From Schoenoplectus triqueter (lineage: Eukaryota > Streptophyta > Magnoliopsida > Poales > Cyperaceae): DNA of 31,587 nt. Position numbers and translations under genes: made by a program. The notes under the pieces are model-generated. The model searched no databases, had not been told where the DNA came from, and was given only the letters and a program-made list of their open reading frames with translations. Location: positions 1-31,587 of the forward strand of contig CAXKVV010001133.1 in NCBI GenBank assembly GCA_964058805.1. Reading direction: 5' to 3'. Shown here piece after piece: positions 21,501 through 30,600 of the stretch (position 1 is its first letter; each line of letters begins with the position of its first letter).

Positions 21501-24500
21501 ATTTTCGAATTAATACTTTGATATGAATATTCTACGACACTATGTTTGCACAAAACATAAGTAAGATGCATTAAAAAAACAGCAGTTTTTAACTAGTTGG
21601 TTGGGTTATTCAAGATTTTTACCGCATAACTGCGTATAATTTCATGCAAATTAATATAATTACTCCTAATTATGCCTATTATAAGATTATCTGATTAAAA
21701 CTGCGATATGAATATTCTATGATGCTAATTTGGAACAAAACTTAAGTAAGATGCATTAAAAACTGCAGTTTAAACAAGTTGTTTGACTTTTTAAAAACAA
21801 TTGGCCCCATAAATACATATAATTTCGTGCAAATTAATATAATTACTCCTAATTATGCCTATTTTAAGATTGTTCAATTAAAACATCGACATAAAAATTC
21901 TACGACACTATTTTCTCCCAAAACATAAGTAAGATCCATTAGAAAAGCTATTTAAAAAAGTTATTTGAGTATTTCAACGTTTTTGGCCCCATAACTACAC
22001 ATAATTTAGTGAAAATTAACATAATCACTCCAAATTATGCCTATTAAAATATTATCTAATTAACACTTCAATACGAACATTCTACGACACTAATTTTGCA
22101 CAGGACATAAGTAGGATGCATTAAAAACATCTTTTTATACAACTTGTTTGTGTTTTTCAAAAAATTTGGCCGCATAAGTACACAGAATTTTATGCAAATT
22201 AATATAATTACTCCTAATTATGCCTATTATAAGATTGTCGAATTAACACTTCGATATGAATATCCTACGACACTAATTTTTCACAAAACATAAGTAAGAT
22301 ATATTACAAACTGCTGCTTAAACAAGTCGTTTAAGATATTTAATATTTTTTTAACTCATAACTACACATAATTTCTTGAAAATTAATATAATTACTCTTA
22401 ATTATACCTGTTAGAAGATTATCTAATTAACACTTCGATATGAACGTTGTACGAAACAAATTCTGCACAAAACACGAATAAGATGCATTAAATACAGTTG
22501 TTTAAACAAAGTTGTTTGAGTTTTTGAAAATAGTTGGCGGCATAACAACCTAGAATTTCATGAAAATTAATATAATTACTCCTAATTATGCCTATTATAT
22601 GATTGTCCAATTAAAATTTAGCTATGAGTATTCTATGACACTAATTTTACATAAAATATAAGTAAGATGCATGAGAAACTGTTGTATAAGATTTTCAACA
22701 CTTTTTTGCATCAAAATCACACATAATTTCTAGTGAATTAATATAATTACTCCTAACTATGTCTATAATGAGATTGTCAAATTAACACTTCGATATGAAT
22801 ATCATAGGACACTAATTTATCAAAAGACATAAGTAGGATACATTAGAAATTGCTGTTTAAACAAGTTATTTAAGATTTTTAACATCCATTGCCTCATAAC
22901 GACACATTATTTTTTTAAAATTAATATAATTACGCCTAATTATGTCTATTAGAAGATTATCCAATTAACACTCAGGTATGAACGTTCTAGGACACGAATT
23001 TTGCATAAAAAATTAAGATGCATTAAAAACAGCTGTTTAAACAAGTTGTTTGAGTTTTTTTAAAATTTTAGCTGCGTAACTACACATAATTTCGCGCAAA
23101 TTCATATAATTACTCATAATTGTTCCCATTATATGATTGTCCAATTAACGCTCCAACATGAATATCCTATAACGGTATCTTTTCATAAAACATAAATAAG
23201 ATACATTTTAAGCTGTTGTTTAAACAAGTTGTTTAAGATTTTCAAAATTTATTGTCTAATAACTACATCTAATTTCATAGAAATTAATATAATTACTGCT
23301 AATTGTTCCTATTAGAGGATTTTCGAATTAATACTTTGATATGAATATTCTACGACACTAAGTTTGCACAAAACATAAGTAAGATGCATTAAAAAAACAG
23401 CAGTTTTTAACTAGTTGGTTGGGTTTTACATGATTTTTGCCGCATAACTGCGTATAATTTCATGCAAATTAATATAATTACTCCTAATTATGCCTATTAT
23501 AAGATTATCTGATTAAAACTGCGATATGAATATTCTATGATGCTAATTTGGAACAAAACTTAAGTAAGATGCATTAAAAATTGCAGTTTAAACAAGTTGT
23601 TTGACTTTTTAAAAACAATTGGCCCCATAAATACATATAATTTCGTGCAAATTAATATAATTACTCCTAATTATGCCTATTTTAAGATTGTTCAATTAAA
23701 ATATCGACATGAAAATTCTACGACACTATTTTCTCCCAAAACATATGTAAGATCCATTAGAAAAGCTATTTAAAAAAGTTATTTGAGTATTTCAACGTTT
23801 TTGTCCCCATAACTACACATAATTTAGTGAAAATTAACATAATCACTCCAAATTATGCCTATTAAAATATTATCTAATTAACACTTCAATACGAACATTC
23901 TACGACACTAATTTTGCACAGGACATAAGTAGGATGCATTAAAAACTTCTTTTTGAACAATTTGTTTGTGTTTTTCAAAAAATTTGGCCGCATAAGTACA
24001 CAGAATTTTATGCAAATTAATATAATTACTCCTAATTATGCCTATTATAAGATTGTCAAATTAACACTTCGATATGAATATCCTACGACACTAATTTTTC
24101 ATAAAACATAAGTAAGATATATTACAAACTGCTGCTTAAACAAGTCCTTTAAGATATTTAACATTTTTTTAACTCATAACTACACATAATTTCTTGAAAA
24201 TTAATATAATTACTCCTAATTATACCTGTTAGAAGATTATCTAATTAACACTTCGATATGAACGTTGTACGAAACAAATTCTGTACAAAACACGAATAAG
24301 ATGCATTAAATACAGTTGTTTAAACAAGTTGTTTGAGTTTTTGAAAATAGTTGGCGGCATAACAACCTAGAATTTCATGAAAATTAATATAATTACTCCT
24401 AATTATGACTATTATATGATTGTCCAATTAAAACTTAGCTATGAGTATTCTATGACACTAATTTTGCACAAAATATAAGTAAGATGCATGAGAAACTGTT

Positions 24501-24997
24501 GTATAAGATTTTCAACACTTTTTTGCATCAAAATCACACATAATTTCTAGTGAATTAATATAATTACTCCTAACTATGTCTATAATGAGATTGTCAAATT
24601 AACACTTCGATATGAATATCATAGGACACTAATTTATCAAAAGACATAAGTAGGATACATTAGAAATTGCTGTTTAAACAAGTTATTTAAGATTTTTAAC
24701 ATCCATTGCCTCATAACGACACATTATTTTTTTAAAATTAATATAATTATGCCTAATTATGTCTATTAGAAGATTATCCAATTAACACTCCGGTATGAAC
24801 GTTCTAGGACACGAATTTTGCATAAAAAATTAAGATGCATTAAAAACAGCTGTTTAAACAAGTTGTTTGAGTTTTTTTAAAATTTTAGCTGCGTAACTAC
24901 ACATAATTTCGCGCAAATTCATATAATTACTCATAATTGTTCCCATTATATGATTGTCCAATTAACGCTCCAACATGAATATCCTATAACGGTATCT
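15493..24997 (+). repeat. Ten-monomer higher-order repeat, 5.2 copies
   Basis: The word CTAACTATGTCTATAATG, found in one monomer type only, recurs at 15493, 17305, 19121, 20936, 22753 and 24570: spacing 1812, 1816, 1815, 1817 and 1817. A second marker, the GCCGCATAACTGCG-type word, recurs at 16176, 17992, 19806, 21621 and 23439. Ten distinct monomers lie in each unit. Units are nearly identical to one another while monomers within a unit differ strongly, the definition of a HOR. The last unit breaks off after GGTATCT at 24997. Confidence 0.95.
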
Positions 24998-25267
24998 GTG
25001 CGACCCTTTTTCACGCGCTCCGCACCGCCGCTGGGCGATGGGTTGCGGAAGAAGGACACGGAGATCTCTCCCGAGCGAGCATCTGCTAAGTGCCGGCTGA
25101 TTCTGCCGTTTAGAGATATTTGGATGCACATTCAGGGGGTTTTTTAGTGATTGTGAGTTCTTGTAGATTCCGGTGGGCGCAAGCCCCCACCGTTAATTAC
25201 CCTGGGCTATTAACCTCGAGGCACCTCTGGATCTTTGAAAGAGAGAAGCAAATAGTATAGTTAAAGG
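24998..25267 (+). other. GC-rich block at the satellite edge
   Basis: An abrupt change from AT-rich satellite to GC-rich sequence (GTGCGACCC…). It contains a hairpin GGTGGGC-GCAA-GCCCCCACC at about 25171–25190, capped by a GNRA-type tetraloop, then GTTAAT…ATTAAC arms at about 25191–25213. A 65-codon ORF at 24950–25147 starts inside the satellite and is judged spurious. Could be an edge of an inserted element; no match recognised. Confidence 0.5.
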
Positions 25268-25305
25268 ATGGTCAAGTGGTCGTCTGGGTTCATAAAAAGG
25301 GGTCC

Positions 25306-25482
25306 ATGGAAGACGAACCTACAAACAGATCGGTTCAGTCTTTATTTAACCCTGTGGAAGACGAACCTACAAACAGATTGGTTCAATCTCTACTTAATTC
25401 TATGGAAGACAAACCTACAAACAGATCGGTTTTGTCCTATGGAAGACGAACCTACAAACAGATCGGTTCAGTCTATGTCACC
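25306..25482 (+). repeat. Minisatellite, ~49-bp units
   Basis: TGGAAGACGAACCTACAAAC followed by AGATCGGTTCAGTC begins at 25306, 25355, 25403 and 25440 (spacing 49, 48, 37). Reading frames across it are repeats, not a protein. Confidence 0.9.
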
Positions 25483-25970
25483 TCGAGATGTAACCTTACC
25501 ACAGACCAGGTTAGTCTCTTCAGAGGGGCTTGAGGTGAGTCTACATACAGAACGACTCGACCTCCGCTGATCTAGAAGATAAACCTACTACAGAACGGTT
25601 CAATCTTAACTAGTCAACAACCAATCACACAAAATACAACTCGAAGCGCTGAGCCGGTTGATCTTGAGGTTGGTGAATCAGGAGAAGGGTGGATATGGCC
25701 CACGTGTTTCTTCTCACCGATCTTCTAGATCATGAATTCGAAGCACTAAGCCGATTCATAAACCTAGGAAACACAGTTACACACAATGTCAAACCTGAAG
25801 CGCTGGGCCAGTTCAACATTGAGGCATGTGTTAGTGAAGGAACCTACCTACAGAACGGTTCACATTCACTGTTTTGTGGATGAATCTACTACAGAACGAT
25901 TCAATCTCACAGTTTCGGGAAATGAGCCAGGAGACAAACTTATCGACGGATGAGTTCAGTCTTGCTAGCT
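25483..25970 (+). repeat. Diverged, interleaved continuation of the minisatellite
   Basis: The word CTACNACAGAACGGTTCAAT recurs in decayed form near 25541, 25587, 25848 and 25882. A second word, GAAGCGCTGAGCCGGTT, recurs near 25643, 25740 and 25797. No coding potential. The density of short repeated words suits a decayed LTR-type control region, which is inference. Confidence 0.55.
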
Positions 25971-25974
25971 CAAA

Positions 25975-26560
25975 TGGTCATGAATTACTTGTTCATGACA
26001 CCGAGTCATTAAGATGTCGCTTCGCTCGGACATCGTAATGTTCTTCTTCTTCAAAGTTGACATATCTCTCCATGCTGATGTCGTAGCTTTGGTCATTCTT
26101 CAGCGAGCGTCAAGATGTTCTTGTCTCGACTAATCATTATACATATTGCATTACTTGTGCAAAATTACTATGTTGCCTTACACCCCTTGTGTGAGCGTAT
26201 TTAGTCATGAGTTACTTGCTCATGGTGATGGGTCATTAAGATGTCACCTCTCTAGGACATCGTAATGTTCTTCTTCCTCAGAGTCGACATATATTCCCAT
26301 GTTGATGTCACAGCTCTGGTTATTCTTCATCAAGTGTCAAGATGTTCTTGTCTTGACGTATCTCCTCATGTTGCTATCTAAGCCTTAATCATCATATGTC
26401 AAGATGTTCTTGTCTCAACGTATCTTCTCATGTTGCTGTTGCAATCTTGTTTATTTTTCGTCAAGATGTTCCTGTCCTGACTGATCGTTCTAAATGTTAT
26501 ATCATGTGTGCAAAGTCCTCATGTTGCTCTACACCCCTTGTGTGAGCGTATTTGTTCATC
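25975..26560 (+). repeat. Degenerate ~227-bp duplication with conserved hairpins
   Basis: GTCATTAAGATGTC…GACATCGTAATGTTCTTCTTC occurs at about 26005 and 26232. GATGTC/GACATC arms sit at 26013–26034 and 26240–26261 with different loops. GTCAAGA…arms with TGTTCTTG between lie at 26109–26130, 26336–26357, 26398–26419 and 26460–26481. CACCCCTTGTGTGAGCGTAT occurs near 26181 and 26533. No ORF. Confidence 0.75.
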
Positions 26561-26579
26561 TCCAAAATGTAAAAAGCTT

Positions 26580-27560
26580 ATTACATAATATCTTCCATCA
26601 TTATCTCTATTATAAAGATGAATTTATTTATTATATATATATTTTTTTATTTTTAAACTCTATTTATTTCTATAGAAAATTATTTACAAAAATAATAGGA
26701 AAAGGGTTAGCTATTAACTAGAATTTTATTTATATTTTTGGGATTTTATAATAGCTAAAATAGTAAAATTTTATTTTTATTATTTCTAAGCTCTATTTAC
26801 TTTGTAGAAAATCACTTACAAAATAATAGAAAATAAAATGGCTATGATTTTTATTTGTATTTTTAGAATATTTATAATAGCCAAAGTAATAGAATTTCAT
26901 TATTATATTTTCATTATGTTGAGACATTATTCATTATGTGGAAATTATTTACAAATCAAAACGATGATTAGCTATATTATTTTTTTATTTTTTATTTTTA
27001 AGATCTATTATAGCTAAAAGAAAATCATTATTAATATTCTATAGTTTTTATTATATATACATTTTTATTATTTCTATTTATTATCTATAGAAAAATATAA
27101 GATTTTTATTATTATCATCATTATTTGAAAATAGCCATAAGGGATAGAGTTCATTATATTCTTTATTACAACTATTATTTTTATTGCATTTTATCCATCA
27201 AAAATATTTTTATTGTATATTTGTATAGAAATCACAAAAGAAAGAAATACAATTCATTTTATTATAAAACTTTATTATTATTCTTTATTCTAGAAGAAAA
27301 TGCATTTACTATCTATGGTTGTATATATTCTTGTATATTTTGTGCTATCTATTTTTATTATTCTTTTATTATTATTATTATTTTTTACAGAAAATATTAA
27401 CATGATATTTATTATTATTTATTTCTATTTATCAAAGAATAGAGCTAATATCACTATTTATTATTGCATATTACTATTCTCATTATTATTTCATGAAAAA
27501 TCTCTTGAAAAATCAGAAAAATATATCTAATTATTATTCATGATTTTATTTGAATTTTTG
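26580..27560. repeat. Very AT-rich block with ~133-bp degenerate tandem repeat
   Basis: CTCTATTTATTT…AGAAAATTATTTACAAAAATAATAG at 26658 recurs at about 26791 and, more decayed, 26925 and 27060; each copy continues with a form of TAATAGCTAAA. ORFs here are poly-Ile/Phe/Tyr from AT bias and not genes. Confidence 0.6.
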
Positions 27561-28300
27561 GAATTTTTATAGTATTTAAAATGACAAGTCAAAGCTAGGT
27601 CAAATATATCAATATATGTAATGTCTTTTGCTTTTAAATTTTTTCAACATGATTATATTTTCAAAACTGGAATGTTATTATATAGAAAAATAGTATGAAA
27701 AATAAGGAAATTTTAGAAACAAATTTGAGTTAATTTGGAGTTCAAGAGCATTTTCAAATGATTTATTTACTCTATGTCATTAACATTCTGTTATTATTTA
27801 ATTATTGGGCCTAATCTGGGCCGCCAGATCTATACCAAGATTAGTGCATATCTTTCATACAACTTTATTCTCATTTGGGCCGTCGGATATGTTTTAAGAT
27901 TGAGTTGTATTAGATGGACGGCCCAGATACATCTTTATTATTCTCTTTAATCGACAAATCGCGACGGTCGTTAGATTTCTTTGAGATTCCCTCAGATGTG
28001 TTAGGATTCGCGTTGATGCGCTGAGAGTCGTGCTATCTTTGTTCTCCATCTCATCTGTTAGTTACGCGCCGAGATCCGTGCTACTTGCGTTCCCGGTGAT
28101 CAAGAACTCCGTCCGGTGATCGGCCGACAGCCTTAGCATCGTCTCGATGAACGGAGTGCAACGGTGTTACCTGATCGAAGATCTATACGGCGGATGGTAG
28201 GGAATGGCTATACCGATTTGGTACGGTTATGTGATCCGGTACCGAGATGAATTAGGCTGATTTCTTGATCAAATTAAACGCTAATTCTTATGATTCTTAC
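27561..28300. other. Spacer with GGGCCGTC inverted repeats, then a GC-richer stretch
   Basis: GGGCCG(T/C)C words occur at about 27818 and 27877 and inverted as GACGGCCC at 27917–27924; the last two could pair (TGGGCCGTCGGAT with ATGGACGGCCCA). From about 27950 to 28250 the sequence is GC-richer and CpG-containing, with CGGTACCG near 28237, but holds no ORF. Origin unknown. Confidence 0.4.
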
Positions 28301-29120
28301 ACTGCATTTCATCGTCTTGAAGTAATTGGCATATTCACCGAGTGGTCAGCTTGGATTATAACAAGAATTCAATAGCAATTGGTAAAATTCAGCAACAATC
28401 TCAGAACTAAATTGCAATCTTAGTTGTCACAGCTGTATACATGCTTCTCATGCACCTATCTCCCTCTGTACAACATCACTTGACATTCTTTATGATTTCA
28501 CTATGAATTTACAAGGAATTGCATGCTACTGTGCAGAGGGAGATATGCGAGATTGTATATGAATTGAATTTCCATCAATTCAACTGCGAATCTTACTCAA
28601 TTGTATCTCAGCTGAACCATTAAGCTTGCAATAAAGCTAGGAGAGTTACACAAACCCTTCTACTAATCTTAATTGCAATTACTTTAGGGATATCCTTTGA
28701 ATAATACTCGGGAGGGTTACAAAAACCCTTCAACCGAGTCACATTGCATTCCAAATACACTCACATTATGATTAATATCAAGAAATGATCAAGAGAATGA
28801 AAAGAAAAGAAAGGCAATCAAGTAGAAAAGAAATGAAATCAGAAAATAAGAAAAAATCAGAAAAATTAGAAATTCAGATGCTATTTCAGTATTACACTAA
28901 TCCCTTTAAGATATTACACTCAATTGATGATAACTACCTGATTTCGATGCTTCTTGAGATGATCTAACAGTTGAATCAAGATTCTGACTTGGAAAAGAAA
29001 CTTAATTTCCTTTTTCTTCACAACTATTGCTTTCCTTTCTCTCAAATTGTTTCTCTCTCTTAATCTCTGTATGTTGCTCTCTCTTCCTGATTTCTAATGC
29101 CAGTCCCCTCTTTCAATGGC
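28301..29120. other. Non-coding stretch with a miRNA-like foldback
   Basis: No gene seen. A direct repeat of the type GAG(A/G)GTTACA(C/A)AAACCCTTC lies at about 28641 and 28712. A 15-bp inverted repeat is described separately. From 28960 to 29110 the sequence is CT-rich (GA-rich on the minus strand). Confidence 0.4.
28457..28545. other. Inverted repeat, possible hairpin RNA
   Basis: TATCTCCCTCTGTAC (28457–28471) and GTGCAGAGGGAGATA (28531–28545) pair at 14 of 15 positions (the other is G–U capable), with a 59-bp loop and partial pairing beyond both ends. Stem length and loop fit a plant miRNA precursor, but I recognise no known miRNA; a MITE fragment is an alternative. Confidence 0.35.
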
Positions 29121-29142
29121 CAGGATAGGGTTTATATAGATT
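29010..29142 (-). promoter_or_regulatory. TATA-plus-GA-leader candidate
   Basis: On the minus strand CTATATAAACCC (about 29139–29128) matches a plant TATA box and is followed by a long GA-rich leader-like stretch. This is the layout of LTR and gene promoters, but no ORF follows downstream. Confidence 0.25.
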
Positions 29143-30320
29143 AGAAGCTTAATTGTGATTGGTGGATTGATTAGTGGCCGGATTATGCTTCTCAATTAAT
29201 CTCACCCCTTGATCCCATCTCATCCAAGGGCTGAGATCTCTTTGTGCTTCCTTTCACTATCTTTTAAGCTAACTGTGCGGCTTGAGCTGTTAGAGTTAGT
29301 TATATTCTTATTATTTTTACTCTTTTGCCACTCACCCTCATCAATCGGGTCCCCTATGTTTCCAGAGCCTTCTAGAACATTCTAAGCACTTGAACACTCC
29401 CAGTATACTCCCTATATAATCTCCAAGTCCTTTTTAATCTCAATTGATCAACTGAAAGTTCATTTCTTCTCTTAAGCCCCATACTTGGCCTATTCATTCA
29501 ATCAGCACTTTCCTTTATCCATTCTCTCAATTGGCTGCTTGTACAATCTCTCCTTGTCCCCTGGAGTCGATCTAGCATCCCTGCCCAGACAATTGAGCAC
29601 CATAACACCAAGTTCAAGCATCCATGCCCATGGCCGGTTTGTGAATCGGTGAAACATCGACCTAGAGGCTTCCAATAGTCACTTTTATACTTGCCTTAGC
29701 ATCGTGTGGGTAAAAGGAGTGTTCTTGCATAATCAATTGGACTTATAAGCATTTACAAAGGTAATTTCCATTTTTAAGCCGATTAACTCCTTCTGTCGAT
29801 TTCTCTCTCTTCTTCTGCTAATTTTCTCAACTAATTGCTTGAATGATATCGTGTGAGTGCTTAGAGGCTTCTGTGAGAAGGAATTGAAGCAAAAGATTGT
29901 GCAGCACTCCCTTCCAACAATGGCGCCTCCATTGATCTCGGGCGGAAGAAAGAGGAAGAGAGGGAGAAGAAGCTGGGATGAAGGAGGGTCGGATGCGCCT
30001 GGCGTGTGTGAACCGATGCATCAAGCAAGAGACAGTCAGAGAAAGGAATCGCATGGACCTGGTACACATCTTATTCTTCGTTTGATTTAAATTTCTGACT
30101 GTGAATGTGTATAGACATGGTGCATGTTTGCTAGTGTGTGCTATACTCTCATGGACCTGACATATGGGCCCCATGTGTAAGCATCTGAGTCTCGGCCCAT
30201 TAGTCCAGTTATGGATTGGTTAATCCCTTGCTTAGGTTTAATTGATCTGACTTGGCACATCCTGATAGGTCCACTTGTTTAATCAATCCATTAATCATCT
30301 GTTATAGTATTAATCCATGC
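29143..30320. other. Non-coding stretch with one short doubtful ORF
   Basis: Mixed-composition sequence. An ATG at 29920 opens a 56-codon, Arg/Lys-rich reading frame ending at 30090 (MAPPLISGGRKRKRGRRSW…), with no recognisable domain. TGGCGCC at 29921 resembles the first bases of a primer-binding site used by some Ty3/gypsy elements, but the match stops after seven bases. I call neither. Confidence 0.3.
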
Positions 30321-30321
30321 T

Positions 30322-30600
30322 GAGGTGGCTTGCTATGGTTGTGCCATGTGGTATATGCTTAGGTGAGGTGGCCTTGTGGTGTGATGCCATGTGGCACAGA
30401 GGGTATGTAGTGGACCACTGGTGTAATTCCATGTGGCATAGGGATGGGATGAGGTGGTCCAGTCAGGTCTTGCCACGTGGCATGTTGGTGGGGCCCACAT
30501 GTCAGGTCAGTATGGTGGTGGGGCCCACGCGGCTGAGGTGGACCAATAGGGTGCTGACACGTGGCATGAGGTGGCCCAGTGAGATGCTGACACGTGTCAC
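30322..30600 (+). repeat. ~42-bp minisatellite carrying G-box motifs
   Basis: Units beginning GAGGTGG (or GTAGTGG) at 30322, 30365, ~30407, 30451, 30535 and 30568, each ending in a form of TGCCACGTGGCA. The palindromes TGCCACGTGGCA (30471–30482) and TGACACGTGTCA (30588–30599) are perfect. Two GTGGGGCCCAC words lie in the middle. Translated ORFs on both strands are repeat artefacts. Confidence 0.8.

Larger units (their letters stand above)
14350..24997. repeat. ~181-bp satellite array with higher-order structure
   Basis: About 58 AT-rich monomers of ~181 bp (one shortened type ~170 bp). Nearly every monomer has the core AATTAATATAATTACTCCTA or a close variant, and many carry GTTTAAAC followed by AAGTTGTTT. 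Monomers up to about 15430 are in minus orientation, the rest in plus. No ORF of note occurs in it. Monomer length is nucleosome-like and typical of plant centromeric or heterochromatic satellites; I do not recognise the family and cannot say whether this is a centromere. Confidence 0.95.

Noticed and set aside
14350..24997. CRISPR-like or transposon array
   Set aside because: Units are contiguous 181-bp monomers without unique spacers, and there are no terminal repeats or target duplications.
24950..25147. Small ORFs on both strands at the array edge
   Set aside because: The plus ORF starts inside the satellite and runs into the GC-rich block; no domain, no conserved composition. Complementary ORFs on both strands are typical of GC-rich chance frames.
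25268..25570. 100- and 85-codon ORFs
   Set aside because: They translate the 49-bp minisatellite in two frames, giving the same repeated peptide; a repeat artefact.
26494..27530. Hydrophobic ORFs rich in Ile/Phe/Tyr
   Set aside because: They reflect AT-rich sequence (TTT, TAT, ATT codons) and not membrane proteins.
29918..29945. LTR end and primer-binding site (…CCAACA then TGGCGCC)
   Set aside because: Match to a known primer-binding site ends after seven bases, and no second LTR or element protein is found.
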